Source of the DNA: Myxococcota bacterium
GTDB lineage: Bacteria; Myxococcota_A; Polyangia; JAAYKL01
Assembly (NCBI GenBank): GCA_030065855.1
Contig: JASJCT010000055.1
Span: forward strand, 1-39,284
DNA: 39,284 nucleotides
Direction of reading: 5' to 3'
In this document: positions 1 to 9,975 of the stretch, in pieces
Numbering within the stretch: position 1 is the stretch's first letter
Layout of the letters: every line of letters starts with the position of its first letter
Notes under the pieces: model-generated
Database searches by the model: none
What the model was told of the DNA's origin: nothing
What the model saw: the letters and a program-made list of their open reading frames with translations, nothing else
Translations under genes and position numbers: made by a program

Positions 1-45
1 CCAATCGAATTTTACCTTTGAAAACAATTGCTTGGACAATTGAAA

Positions 46-215
46 ATCCCCCTGCCCCCTTTTTCAAGGGGGATTCTTTTCTGGCGATCCTACGCTATAA
101 AAACACCCAAAAATCCTTAACCGAATGCCATTGCCCTTTTTTAAAGGGGGGGCGTTCGAAAGTCCCCTTTGAAAAAGGGGATATAGGGGATTTCGTCTCA
201 ATGGGCAATGCATCT
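46..215. repeat. dispersed intergenic repeat of the CCCCTTTTT/AAAAAGGGG kind
   Basis: Three short palindromes of C-runs and G-runs separated by T/A-rich loops follow one another. The first, at 55-72, is a perfect 7-bp stem (CCCCCTT with AAGGGGG). Others centre near 140 and 170, and an outer inverted pair reads GCCATTGCCC near 127 and GGGCAATGC near 203. The translations (PFFKGD, PFLKGG, PFEKGD) are the hallmark of a dispersed intergenic repeat common in deltaproteobacterial genomes, so no gene is called here. It lies just beyond the 3' end of the first metalloprotease gene and could stop its transcription on the minus strand. The family assignment is from memory of such repeats, not from a search. 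Confidence 0.6.
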
Positions 216-248
216 GAGCAGCCCGAGTCACATGCTGTCTTTTCGATG

Positions 249-3002
249 TTAGTGGGACAGGTATAATTGAATGAGTGAGATAAATCCAGATCGACCCGCC
301 CCGGTTAGGTTGCACCCACAGCCACTGTCGTTGCCTTGGCCGCTATCGCCATCTGAATCCGAGTCTGAATCAGAATCGCTGTCCGAGTCTGAATCAGAAT
401 CGCTGTCCGAATCTGAATCCACGTCTGCATCGATCGACAGCACACAGGAGATTTCTGAAGGGCTGCTTGCGTTTGCGCCGTTGTGATACACCCACACCGC
501 ATCTGATACTGAATCCCCAGATGACATCCCTTGGGGATCAAACGTCAGCGTTACCTCTACGCTGCCAGAAGGGTCCACCGTACCTTGGGTTTGGGAAACG
601 CTCAGCCATCCATTCGTCTCAGGCATATCGTTGGTTTGATCGCTCGATAGCGCGTTGATCGTCCCTGTGCTGCCCGATGCCCAGTCTGCAGTGGTGTCGC
701 TGTCCCCATTCCCGGTCCGATACACATAGGCTTGATCCAGGGTGACACCGTCACCTTCCCATGTCGTGCCCGCAGGGGGATCGTCTGAATTGCCAGTCGA
801 CCTTACAAAGTCGACCCCCTGGCCGTTCCCATCGATAAGGGCCATGGATAGTTCTGTTCCTTCATCGATGGACCACAGCAGGTCCACACCAATGTAGAAC
901 TCATTATCACTCGCCTGCCCCTCTTCATCTGTGAGGATCATCGTCTCTCCGGATTTAAACGCAAAACCCGGCTCAAAGGTATATGTGCCAGACGAGCCGT
1001 CCGTGTCGTTCCAAACCAGGGTCCAGCCGGTCATCACCATATCTGGCCCGCGATTCCAAAGCTCTATGCCGTCGGCCGGCTCTTGATGCCCCACATAGAG
1101 CTCATTGATGACGATGGGCGTCATGGTGCCCACGCTGATTTTGTGGTTCAGGGCCTTTTTACCGGGATTCGATATCTCCAGGGTTCGCGTTACCGGGTCC
1201 GATCCCTCGTCCACGCCCACGTGAAAGCCATCGTCGCTAAAGCCAATCTCTGGATAGAGAATCTCCAGGTCCACACCGGTCTGATCTGCCGAGATAGTGA
1301 TGTTGAGCACCTCAGACGAATACGCACCAGATGTGGCATAGAGTTCGTAGTCCCCCTCGACGATCGGCGGCAGGGCGTAGTTCCCATTCTCCTCTGCCTC
1401 TATATTTCCGTTCTGGAGGCCGCTGTAAAAGACATATGCCTGCTCTGTCGCTCCAATGACGGTCCCGGTGATGGAAAACGTCTCGGCGTTTTCCGGGCCG
1501 ATGGTAAACATCATTTGATCCCCTACTTCGCTGACGTTACCGATGTATAGCCCAGAGTCATTCCCATTCCACCACTTGGCATCTGGCGCTGACCCATCGT
1601 GAAAACTGTCGTTGTTGCCCTTGTGGAAGAGGTCGTCTTCGCCGCCACTGCCGTCGTCATTTTCCAGGTGAAACTGATTGTCCGCCTGTTCCACGGACAC
1701 GTAATAGTGACTCGTCGGTGTCATCTCCTGGTTGTTGTTGCTCCCCTCCCTATCCACGTGCCAGATGACCAGCCCTTCATCCGGTAGGTTGGCGTTCCGG
1801 TCTTTTTTCACCCGGCTCTCGATAACGAAAAACTCATCCGAATTTGATGTGTTCCGATAGATAAAAGATGTGTTTGAATTGGCCACATGGGTGTAAAGCA
1901 CGCCAAGCGGGGTATCTGTAATGTCGGTCATTTCCTCCCATCCCGTGAGATCTCTAAAGTGTGCGTTGGGCGGTATGGGGTTGCGGCCACCCCCGTACGC
2001 CATCAGACAAAACCTACCAGCACCGGAGGAATCCCCACCATAGTCGTACAAGTCCCGATACCCGCAGATCATGTGGCCGTTTTCGTGGCAAATGGTGCCA
2101 ATAGACGGCGTGCTACCGATACTCGACATCTGGTACACACCTGAGCTGACGCCATCTGCACTAAAGTTTCCATAGTATGACATGTGCGGCCACAGCCCTG
2201 TTGCCCAGGGCGTGTCCGGGTCGCCCGCGTACAACAGGTTAGAGGCCATGATGCGGCCCCCATCCAAGCTCAAGGTGGAAAAGTCAAATCCCTGTTCTTC
2301 CAGGTTATCAAATGCTTCTCGCAGCAGAGTCGTAGCCGTGTTGCCGTTGTTATCGTTGTTGTACCAGGTCTTTGGGTGGTCGGCCCGATAGTAGTCCGTT
2401 ACATACTGGGTGTAGGTTACTTTTTCGGCAGATACGTCAAAGAAGTAGTCGCGCACGGAACCGTTGTTGTCGTTGTTGGTGTAGCCCTCCTGGTTCATGA
2501 GATTTTCCAGCTCTGATTTATCAACCGTCGCCGGATCATCGGAAAAATCCACCAACAGCGTGAGACCGAGCACATCCCCTTCGATGCGGCGCGGCTTGAA
2601 AAGCGACGCGCGGATTTCTTTTGGCCACAGCTTTGCCTGGGCTTGCTCGACCTTTTTCAGCCTGGCTTCCCGGGTTATCTTGAGCCCTTTCTCAAGCCCG
2701 ATACTTGCGGCAATCCCATCCCTACGCGCCTCACCGGTGTATCGAACTTGGGTGGCGATCAGCTCATTGCCGTCAGGAGACAATGCGGCGTACACATACC
2801 ACCCTGTGGCCCGATCCTGCGTTATGGTGTAGCCGTTCGGACTTTCCAGGCGGCGATAGAATTCATCCCCATATACCTTGAGGGCCACCTTTGTCCCATC
2901 GGGCTGGGTGAATTGATAGACATCTCCAAAAGAAGGCCCTGCGAAAACACGGCCGGCAGAGAACAATACTATCAAAGCGACCCCCAAACACATTGTCTTC
3001 AT
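249..3002 (-). CDS. secreted M6-family metalloprotease with lamin-tail domain and Asp/Ser tail (paralog 1)
   Basis: A 917-residue exported protein. The ATG at 3002 is chosen because GAGGAGG lies just upstream and a clear signal peptide (MKTMCLGVALIVLFSAGRVFA) follows. The catalytic region resembles M6 (immune inhibitor A type) metalloproteases: zinc motif HENGHMICGYRD with His at about 306 and 310, and a downstream CLMA Met-turn. It should be a zinc endopeptidase acting outside the cytoplasm. After it come a small beta domain, a lamin-tail domain (about 629-785, starting PIVINELYVG), a BACON/Ig-like domain (about 790-855) and a short Asp-Ser run. The end, SGCGC plus a weakly hydrophobic stretch, recalls MYXO-CTERM sorting signals but lacks the terminal arginines. 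Its close paralog lies directly upstream on the same strand. Substrate unknown. Confidence 0.9.
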   Translation of the reverse strand: MKTMCLGVALIVLFSAGRVFAGPSFGDVYQFTQPDGTKVALKVYGDEFYRRLESPNGYTITQDRATGWYVYAALSPDGNELIATQVRYTGEARRDGIAASIGLEKGLKITREARLKKVEQAQAKLWPKEIRASLFKPRRIEGDVLGLTLLVDFSDDPATVDKSELENLMNQEGYTNNDNNGSVRDYFFDVSAEKVTYTQYVTDYYRADHPKTWYNNDNNGNTATTLLREAFDNLEEQGFDFSTLSLDGGRIMASNLLYAGDPDTPWATGLWPHMSYYGNFSADGVSSGVYQMSSIGSTPSIGTICHENGHMICGYRDLYDYGGDSSGAGRFCLMAYGGGRNPIPPNAHFRDLTGWEEMTDITDTPLGVLYTHVANSNTSFIYRNTSNSDEFFVIESRVKKDRNANLPDEGLVIWHVDREGSNNNQEMTPTSHYYVSVEQADNQFHLENDDGSGGEDDLFHKGNNDSFHDGSAPDAKWWNGNDSGLYIGNVSEVGDQMMFTIGPENAETFSITGTVIGATEQAYVFYSGLQNGNIEAEENGNYALPPIVEGDYELYATSGAYSSEVLNITISADQTGVDLEILYPEIGFSDDGFHVGVDEGSDPVTRTLEISNPGKKALNHKISVGTMTPIVINELYVGHQEPADGIELWNRGPDMVMTGWTLVWNDTDGSSGTYTFEPGFAFKSGETMILTDEEGQASDNEFYIGVDLLWSIDEGTELSMALIDGNGQGVDFVRSTGNSDDPPAGTTWEGDGVTLDQAYVYRTGNGDSDTTADWASGSTGTINALSSDQTNDMPETNGWLSVSQTQGTVDPSGSVEVTLTFDPQGMSSGDSVSDAVWVYHNGANASSPSEISCVLSIDADVDSDSDSDSDSDSDSDSDSDSDSDGDSGQGNDSGCGCNLTGAGRSGFISLIQLYLSH

Positions 3003-3128
3003 AGGTTTTTCCTCCTCATTTTGGGCAGAATACACATTGTCAGATCATACCAACTCTCTATCTGACGAACAACGCAAAAATCTATATTTGCATCAGATGT
3101 ATGTATCCCAGGAGTGCCGGCGTTGGCG

Positions 3129-5978
3129 TTAAAACAACAGACGGAATAGGCTGCTGAAGGGCGAGGCCTTTGACCCGACAGCGGCGCAACCGCAGTTGCC
3201 CGACCCGCCTTCTGCAGATGGATCTGAATCCGAGTCCGAGTCTGAATCACTATCCGAGTCTGAATCCCCATCCGAATCCGAATCACTATCTGAATCTGAA
3301 TCCCCATCTGTATCTGTATCCGAGTCAGAATCCGTATCGGCGTCGCTATCTGAATCAGAATCCGTATCAGCGTCGGTGTCTGTATCTGTATCAACATCAG
3401 CATCGACTGAAAGCGCGCAGGTTATCTCTGCAGGGCTTCCTTGGTTTGCTCCGTTATGAAACACCCATATCGTATCTGATACTGAATCCCCTGCTGCCAG
3501 GCCTGCTGGATCAAACGTCAGCGTGACCGTCTCACTGCCTGAAGGCTCAACAGTGCCTTGGGTTACAGAAACGCTGAGCCATCCATTGGTGCTCGGCATT
3601 TCATTGGTCTGACCGCTGGACAGGGCATTGATGGTTCCAGTACTTCCCGACGCCCAATCCGCATTGGTGTCGCTGTCCCCATTCCCGGTCCGATACGCAT
3701 AGGCTTGGTCTAGACTGACACCATCACCGTCCCAGGTTGTACCTGCCGGGGGATCGTCTGAATTGCCAGATGACCTGACAAAGTCCACGCCTTGGCCACT
3801 CGCGTCCAATAGCGCCACTGATAGCTCGGTCCCATCGTCTATGGACCACAGCAGATTTAAGCCGATGTAAAGCGCATTGTCGCTCGATTGCCCCTCTTCG
3901 TCTGTGACGATGATTGTTTCACCAGACTTAATCGAAAATCCCGGCTCAAACGCATAGGTCCCAGATGACCCATCGCTGTCATTCCAAACCAAGGTCCAAC
4001 CGGTCAGCACAGCATCTGGCCCGCGATTCCAAAGCTCCACACCGTCAGGTGGTTCCTGTGGACCTACATAGATCTCGTTGATCACGATGGGGGTCATGCT
4101 GCCCACGCTGATCTTGTGTTCGAGGGCTATTTGACCGGCGTTTGAGATCTCCAGGGTCTCGGTGACAGGCGCCGCACCTTCTTCGAGGTCAATATCAAAA
4201 GTTTCATTGCTCAAACTGATTTCTGGAAAGAGGATTTCCAGGTCCACACCTGTCTGATTCGACGAAATCGTTAAATTTAAAACCTCAGAGGAGTACGCAC
4301 CAGATGTAGCGTAGAGGTCGTAATCCCCCTCGATGAGTGGCGGTAGCGAATAGTTTCCATTATCTTCAGCTGTTACATATCCGCTCTGTATACCGCTATA
4401 GAAAACATATGCTTGCTCTGTCGCTCCAATAACGGTTCCGGTGACGGAAAACGTCTCCCCTTCGTCCGGGCCGATAGTGAAGAACATCTGGTCACCCACC
4501 TCGCTGACGTTGCCGATATAGAGCCCAGAATCGTTCCCGTTCCACCACTTGGCATCGGGCGCTGACCCATCGTGAAAGCTATCGTTGTTGCCCTCGTGAA
4601 AGAGATCGTTCTCGCCCCCGCTGTTGCTGTCATTTTCCAGGTGAAACTGATTGTCGGCCTGTTCCACTGATACGTAGTAATGACTCGTCGGCGTCATCTG
4701 CTGGTTGTTGTTGCTCCCCTCCCTGTCCACATGCCAAATAATCAGCCCCTCGTCAGGGATAGTGGCGTTCCGCCCCTTTTTGACCCTACTCTCGATAAAG
4801 AAAAACTCATCGGCGTTTGAGGCGTTCCGATAGAGAAACGAGGTGTTCGAATTGGCCACATGGGTGTAGAGCACGCCAAACGGTGTATCGGTGATATCGG
4901 TCACTTCTTCCCATTCCACGAGTTCTCGAAAGTGCGCATTGAAAGGCATTGGATTTCGGCCACCACCATGTCCCATGAGGCAAAATCTGCCAGCGCCGGA
5001 CGAATCTCCACCGTAGTCGTACAAATCCCGAAATCCGCAGATCATATGGCCATTTTCGTGGCAGATGGTACCGATGGACGGTGTGCCGCCGATGTTTGTC
5101 ATCTGGTATGAACCAGAGCTCACCCCGTCAGCACTGAACTCCCCGTAATAGCTCATATGGGGCCACAGCCCTGTTGCCCAGGGCGTGTCCGGGTCGCCCG
5201 CGTAAAGCAGGTTAGAGGCCATGATGCGACCATTGTTGCTCAGGGATAGGGTGGAAAAATCAAATCCCTGGGCCTCTAGGTTGTCATAGGCTTCGCGCAA
5301 CAGAATTTTAGCCGTGTTGCCGTTGTTATCGTTGTTGTACCAGGTCTTTGGGTGGTCTGCCCGGTAGTAGTCAGTGACATGCTGGGTATAGTTCACCTTT
5401 TCGGCAGACACATCAAAGAAGTAGTCGTGCACTGAACCGTTATTATTATTGTTCGTGTATCCCTCCTGGTTCATGAGATTTTCTAATTCTGCCTTATCCA
5501 CTGTCGCTGGATCATCTGAGAAATCCACCAGCATGGTGAGACCCAGCACATCCCCCTCGAGGCGGCGCGGGTTGAAAAGCGACGCACGGAGTTCCTTGGG
5601 CCATAGCTTATCTTGGGCCTCCTGGACCCGTTTTAACCTCGCCTCCCGCTTGATTTTGAGTCCCTTCTTGAGCCCTAAACCTGCGGCAATCGGGTCCCTT
5701 TCCGTTTCACCAGTGTATAGAACCCGGGTAGGGAGCAGCGCATTGCCATCCGAAGACAAGGCCGCATACACATACCATCCCGTGATCCGATCCTGCGTAA
5801 TCGTGTACCCACTCGGGCTTTCCAGGCGGCGGTAGAATTCGTCCCCATAGACCTTGAGGGCCACTTTTGTCCCATCGGGTTGGGTGAATTTATAGACATC
5901 TCCAACAGAAGGCCCTGCGAAAACAGGGCTGGCAAACAGTACTGCGATCAAACCGACCCATAACCACATTGCTTTCAT
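3129..5978 (-). CDS. secreted M6-family metalloprotease with lamin-tail domain and Asp/Ser/Thr tail (paralog 2)
   Basis: A 949-residue paralog of the neighbouring protease, highly similar along its whole length and in the same domain order, so the two arose by tandem duplication. The ATG at 5978 follows AAGGAGGA and begins the signal peptide MKAMWLWVGLIAVLFASPVFA. The zinc motif HENGHMICGFRD has its first His at about 307, and CLMG forms the Met-turn. A lamin-tail domain (PIVINEIYVG onward) and a BACON-like domain precede a C-terminal Asp/Ser/Thr tract that is longer than in paralog 1. The last residues (NCGCAAVG, then SPFSSLFRLLF) look like a shortened MYXO-CTERM element without the basic end. 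About 125 bp separate it from paralog 1, and no obvious terminator lies between them, so cotranscription is possible. Confidence 0.9.
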   Translation of the reverse strand: MKAMWLWVGLIAVLFASPVFAGPSVGDVYKFTQPDGTKVALKVYGDEFYRRLESPSGYTITQDRITGWYVYAALSSDGNALLPTRVLYTGETERDPIAAGLGLKKGLKIKREARLKRVQEAQDKLWPKELRASLFNPRRLEGDVLGLTMLVDFSDDPATVDKAELENLMNQEGYTNNNNNGSVHDYFFDVSAEKVNYTQHVTDYYRADHPKTWYNNDNNGNTAKILLREAYDNLEAQGFDFSTLSLSNNGRIMASNLLYAGDPDTPWATGLWPHMSYYGEFSADGVSSGSYQMTNIGGTPSIGTICHENGHMICGFRDLYDYGGDSSGAGRFCLMGHGGGRNPMPFNAHFRELVEWEEVTDITDTPFGVLYTHVANSNTSFLYRNASNADEFFFIESRVKKGRNATIPDEGLIIWHVDREGSNNNQQMTPTSHYYVSVEQADNQFHLENDSNSGGENDLFHEGNNDSFHDGSAPDAKWWNGNDSGLYIGNVSEVGDQMFFTIGPDEGETFSVTGTVIGATEQAYVFYSGIQSGYVTAEDNGNYSLPPLIEGDYDLYATSGAYSSEVLNLTISSNQTGVDLEILFPEISLSNETFDIDLEEGAAPVTETLEISNAGQIALEHKISVGSMTPIVINEIYVGPQEPPDGVELWNRGPDAVLTGWTLVWNDSDGSSGTYAFEPGFSIKSGETIIVTDEEGQSSDNALYIGLNLLWSIDDGTELSVALLDASGQGVDFVRSSGNSDDPPAGTTWDGDGVSLDQAYAYRTGNGDSDTNADWASGSTGTINALSSGQTNEMPSTNGWLSVSVTQGTVEPSGSETVTLTFDPAGLAAGDSVSDTIWVFHNGANQGSPAEITCALSVDADVDTDTDTDADTDSDSDSDADTDSDSDTDTDGDSDSDSDSDSDGDSDSDSDSDSDSDSDPSAEGGSGNCGCAAVGSKASPFSSLFRLLF
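3223..3405. repeat. Asp-Ser/Asp-Thr coding repeat in metalloprotease paralog 2
   Basis: Degenerate 6-bp coding units (GAC/GAT alternating with Ser or Thr codons on the minus strand) give a run of about 60 acidic dipeptide residues between the last beta domain and the C-terminal GCGC-type tail. A shorter version, of about 90 bp, sits at 345-432 in paralog 1. Length differences between the two copies are those expected of slippage-prone DNA. Such tracts act as extended, negatively charged linkers in other surface proteins. Confidence 0.8.
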
Positions 5979-6219
5979 AAGCTCTTTCCTCCTTGTTTTA
6001 GACAAAATCCTCCTTTTCGAATGATACCAATTCTCTATTCCACGGACAATACTATTAATCTGTATTTATCCAGTAATCATTTAACTTACGCCTGTCCTGA
6101 AATAACCCCTATTCGCGTACCCCCATCCCCAGGGTTCCAATGCTATCGGTGATATGGAGAAACGTAATGGTTATAGGCTGTTAGGCAGAAATAAGAGAGG
6201 TGTCTGCCTCCGATCGAGG

Positions 6220-8073
6220 CTATATTGAGATAGGTTGATCCAGTATCAGCGCTCGTACGAATCGCACGGGTGGTGAGCCATACGACAATACCTTGTCGTG
6301 GTATTTTTTGAGCGAGAAATCTTTTCCCCAAGCCGTTTCCACGTCTCGCCTCAGAGCCGAGTGCTCCAGGTATCCGACGAAATAGGTCGTGAGCTGGGCC
6401 GAGGTAAGCCGCGCCCGGGTCCACTTGCCAGCTGCTTCCCGCTCCTCTTGAAACGCCGTTGCTGTCATCAGCTTCATGGCTGCCGCCTCGGTTATATTTC
6501 CAGTGTGGACCTCTTGATCGATGATTGCGTTTACCACAGCTCTCAGATACCACTTCTGCACGATTAGCTGCATCAGGGGATCCTTATCCAAAAAGCCATT
6601 TTCCCACATGACGCGTTCGGTGTAGACGGCCCACCCCTCGATGAACGACCCCGAAGCAAGCACGGCCCGCAACTTTGATGGAAACGCATTGGCATGGGTC
6701 AGCTGCAAATAGTGCCCGGGCATGGCTTCGTGAATGGTCAGATTGTATACGGAGCGAAGGTTATATTCGCGCAAATACGACGTTACCTGCTTGGGGGTCC
6801 AGTGCTCGGGCATCGGTGATACGGCGTAAAAGGTCTTCTGCCCGGCATCTAAGGGGCCTGGTGCATCACAATAAGCGAGCGCAATGCCTCTTTTAAATTC
6901 GGGCATGACGATGAGCTCGATAGGGTCGGGCGGAATGGTTACCAGGTCCTTTTCACGCACAAAGTCCTGTGTGAGCTGTAACGCTTTTTTGGCTACGTCC
7001 AGTATCTCATCCTTACCAGGCGTTTCCTTGTAAGCCAGCTCCAGGCCAGCGCGAATGACCTGGTTCATCTCCTGAGGAGAGGGCAGTTTTTCCAGCGCTT
7101 TGCCGGTGTCCATTTTCTGCGTCAGCGCCTTGGCAACCCGGTACATCTCCTTGTGAACCCGCCGGATTTCGTTTTCAGCCTGTTCCCTGATTTCCTTTCG
7201 GGAAAGGGGGGCGTTCAATGTAAAGGCCAGCTTTTTATCGTATAGCTCGGCCCCGATCCGAAAATCTCCCTTGGCCTTGGGCAAGACTTCTTGTTCCATC
7301 CACTGCTGATGCTGGTCCACAGCTGTACGCGCTTGGTCGATCGCACCCTGCAGGCGCTTGGCCGCTTCCTTTGATAGGGTCTCAATATGGGGCCTTACCA
7401 TCTGATCGATGATGTCCAGCACACCCCGGTTCTGACGCACAGCGACCTCGGCGTGGATCTTTGGAATACGATCCACCTTCAACGTCGCTCTTATCTGCTC
7501 AAACAGCCGCGAATACTTCTCCAATCGATCCGTTACCCGCGCCAAGCGCTCGGGGAGCGGTGCGAACTCTCTGGCCATCAGGTTGTAGATCCCGCTGCCG
7601 GTCATATCGGTGTAGACGAGCGGATTCCACTCCCATTCCCTGAGGGTCTCCTGCGCCCAAATCGAATATTTGAGGTGGTTGGTGAGCAACATGAAATCGA
7701 TGTGATTGTTTTTGGTCAGCGCTGCTTTGTCGAGGGCCGCGAGTTTCTTTAGCCAGTCGCGGTATACATTGAGCTTCTTTTTGCGCGCCTGATCAGTAAC
7801 TTCGTCCACCTCGGCATCAAAGCGGTGATCGCCGAGCCAGGTGGCATGGATCGGAGAGAGAGTCGGTGACCTGCCCAGATATTCTGTTACCAGCGCTTCG
7901 AATGTCTGGTTTTCCAATTCAGCCGCCGTTTGTCTTGTTTCTTCTTTCTCCTCAGACGACGTTAAATCGGCCTTGTTGCCATCGGGCTGTAGGCTCGGGG
8001 CAGGCGGGGTTTCACGACCGCACCCCATCAGTATCACCAGCCAGATTGTGAAACACATTCCCATCCTGTTCAT
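6220..8073 (-). CDS. DUF885 family lipoprotein, probable zinc peptidase
   Basis: A 617-residue protein starting at the ATG at 8073, preceded by GAGGAGA. The signal sequence ends in a lipobox-like ILMGC, so it is probably lipid-anchored. The DUF885 hallmarks are present: HEAMPGHYLQL from about residue 448 and, about 30 residues later, EGWAVYTERVMWE. Together they resemble the metal site of a gluzincin-like peptidase. The C-terminal part (AYFVGY-like region, then RDxxTAWG) also fits. Proteins of this family are uncharacterised or act on peptides; no substrate can be named. Its start lies 26 bp after the stop of the FGGY kinase upstream, so the two probably share a transcript, though a functional link is not obvious. 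Confidence 0.85.
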   Translation of the reverse strand: MNRMGMCFTIWLVILMGCGRETPPAPSLQPDGNKADLTSSEEKEETRQTAAELENQTFEALVTEYLGRSPTLSPIHATWLGDHRFDAEVDEVTDQARKKKLNVYRDWLKKLAALDKAALTKNNHIDFMLLTNHLKYSIWAQETLREWEWNPLVYTDMTGSGIYNLMAREFAPLPERLARVTDRLEKYSRLFEQIRATLKVDRIPKIHAEVAVRQNRGVLDIIDQMVRPHIETLSKEAAKRLQGAIDQARTAVDQHQQWMEQEVLPKAKGDFRIGAELYDKKLAFTLNAPLSRKEIREQAENEIRRVHKEMYRVAKALTQKMDTGKALEKLPSPQEMNQVIRAGLELAYKETPGKDEILDVAKKALQLTQDFVREKDLVTIPPDPIELIVMPEFKRGIALAYCDAPGPLDAGQKTFYAVSPMPEHWTPKQVTSYLREYNLRSVYNLTIHEAMPGHYLQLTHANAFPSKLRAVLASGSFIEGWAVYTERVMWENGFLDKDPLMQLIVQKWYLRAVVNAIIDQEVHTGNITEAAAMKLMTATAFQEEREAAGKWTRARLTSAQLTTYFVGYLEHSALRRDVETAWGKDFSLKKYHDKVLSYGSPPVRFVRALILDQPISI

Positions 8074-8099
8074 GATGTCTCCTCTCGGCACTCAAATGG

Positions 8100-9674
8100 T
8101 CACCTATTCAAACCCTTGTATATGCCCTTCATCTGTCGGTAGATTTTTGTAAAGACAGCAAAGCGTTCGTCGTACAATGCCCGGTTTTTTTCATCAGGTG
8201 CATGTGCCTGGCTGACCTGCACGAGTTGCGGTATATCGGCAAAAGCGATCTCCCCCAACCCAGCTGCGGCTATCCAGGCTGCACCGCGGGCATTGGCGTA
8301 GATCGGGTCTTTTACTTGCTTGATCTCCACGTTCATCACGTCGGCAAAGATCTGACACCACACTGCAGACTGTGCCCCACCTCCCACAATATGAATGCTG
8401 TCTATTTTTCGTCCGAGAAATCTTTCGACCGGCTTAAGGAGCCAGCGCGTGTTCAAGGCCACCCCTTCCAGAACCGCGCGAATCACATCTTCCCTGGTGT
8501 TGTGCAAAGATAGGTTGTACAGGCCGGCCCTCACGGCTCTGTCGTCTACCGGGGCCCGTTCCCCCCAGATCCAGGGGGTGTAGATCACGCCGTTTGACCC
8601 GGCCGGCACCCGTTCTGCGATCTGATCGAGTACCTTAAAGATATCGGGCACGTCCGCTTCTTGCAGCAGTTCGTCCTTGTGATACAGGACTTGATCGCGC
8701 AAAAAGGTCAGATTGCCACCAGCGGTTGCCTGCAGGGCTGTCAGTAAGTAGCGGCCAGGCACAGCACACGGAACCGAGGCCAGGGAGGCGAGGACGTCGG
8801 TCTTTTTGAACGGTACATGGGCAGCCATCCAGGAGGACGTGCCAATGTAAAGGTGGACTTTGTAATCATCCACAGCGCCAGCGCCGATGGCTGCGGCGGT
8901 TGTGTCAATCGAACCGGCAACCACCTTCACATCATCCCGTAAGCCAAGCGCTGCTGCCACATCAGCCTTAAGCGTGCCGATTACCTCTGAACAAGGCACA
9001 ATATCGGGCAGTTTGGCCGCGTCCAGGCCGAGCGTGGTGATCAGCTTGCGGTTGTACTGAATTGCATCTGGTTTCCGATTGTCTGTCACCCACGAGGTCA
9101 AAATCGAGTCATATGTGGCGACAAAGCGTCCGGTCAGCCGCAGGTTTAGATAATCCAGCACATTGAGGAATTTGTATGTTTTGGCATACAGGTCGGGCTG
9201 GGCATCGCGGATAAACAGCATATGGCCGGCCGGATCCTTTCCGGTCATCGAAGGCATACCACCGGTAAGGCGCACAAAGCGCATCACCTTGATGATCGAT
9301 GCGCTTTCAATGTTGATCAGGCCGTGAAGCTGTTTCTTGAGATGGGGGGCACCGCGCATGTCCATCCACAAGATACAGTTGCTGAGTGGGTTGCCGTTCT
9401 GATCGACGGGGACAGTGCCCTCACCCAGGGTGGAACAGCAAATAGCGCTTACCCTGGGACGCAGGGATGCTTCTCGTTTTAATAGCCGCTGTGCTGCAGA
9501 AAGAAATGCTGCCCACCACTCGTCAGGGGATTGTTCTGCACCCCCGTCCGGGGTGATTATCAGGCGAACGGGCTCTGTTTCCCAGCCCAGTATATTGCCG
9601 CTGATAGTGACGAGCGCTACTTTCATGCCGGATGTGCCGTGGTCAACTGCAAGGATAAGTGGATCTCGGTTCAT
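8100..9674 (-). CDS. FGGY-family carbohydrate kinase (xylulokinase-like)
   Basis: A 524-residue cytoplasmic kinase of the ASKHA fold. The N-terminal phosphate loop DHGTSGMKVAL and the substrate-side motif NCILWMDMRG are typical of FGGY kinases, as are the C-terminal adenosine motif GGGAQSAVWCQIFADVM and the following ARGAAWIAAAGLG. Length matches the family. The enzyme would phosphorylate a sugar or polyol with ATP. Xylulokinase is the nearest subgroup, but the true substrate cannot be read from sequence. The ATG at 9674 is preceded by GAGAGGCG. No transporter or isomerase lies beside it. The gene downstream is the DUF885 lipoprotein. Confidence 0.9.
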   Translation of the reverse strand: MNRDPLILAVDHGTSGMKVALVTISGNILGWETEPVRLIITPDGGAEQSPDEWWAAFLSAAQRLLKREASLRPRVSAICCSTLGEGTVPVDQNGNPLSNCILWMDMRGAPHLKKQLHGLINIESASIIKVMRFVRLTGGMPSMTGKDPAGHMLFIRDAQPDLYAKTYKFLNVLDYLNLRLTGRFVATYDSILTSWVTDNRKPDAIQYNRKLITTLGLDAAKLPDIVPCSEVIGTLKADVAAALGLRDDVKVVAGSIDTTAAAIGAGAVDDYKVHLYIGTSSWMAAHVPFKKTDVLASLASVPCAVPGRYLLTALQATAGGNLTFLRDQVLYHKDELLQEADVPDIFKVLDQIAERVPAGSNGVIYTPWIWGERAPVDDRAVRAGLYNLSLHNTREDVIRAVLEGVALNTRWLLKPVERFLGRKIDSIHIVGGGAQSAVWCQIFADVMNVEIKQVKDPIYANARGAAWIAAAGLGEIAFADIPQLVQVSQAHAPDEKNRALYDERFAVFTKIYRQMKGIYKGLNR

Positions 9675-9975
9675 GTCAGCGCCTCTCGCAATGCATGCTT
9701 TTTACATTAACTTCTTGGGTCTGGATATAGTTACTAGGCAGCGCTTCTGTTTTTTAGTCCAAATGGTTGTTGGGTGCCCCTGAGATGTGACTAAGTATTG
9801 ATTTTCTATGGGGAATGCTCAGTCTACCTGCCAGAATACGTTTGACAAGGTATGATAAAAGTGCTTGAATTTTATACATGTTTTTAGGCATTCAGCTGCC
9901 ATTATTATCCATTAAAAACATAATAGGCGTTTTTGCTGTTCTGTGTTTACAAGCATGAACAAAGGAGCTCGCATA
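9675..9975. other. intergenic region between divergent kinase and GH45-like genes
   Basis: About 300 bp, AT-rich, without a convincing ORF. A TTGACA at 9842-9847 faces the GH45-like gene, but I cannot pair it with a well-placed -10 box. AAAGGAGC at 9961-9968 is the ribosome binding site of that gene. No strong hairpin was seen. Confidence 0.5.

Noticed and set aside
18..315. Short frames over the first 300 bases
   Set aside because: They translate the dispersed CCCCTTTTT repeat and have no ribosome binding site.
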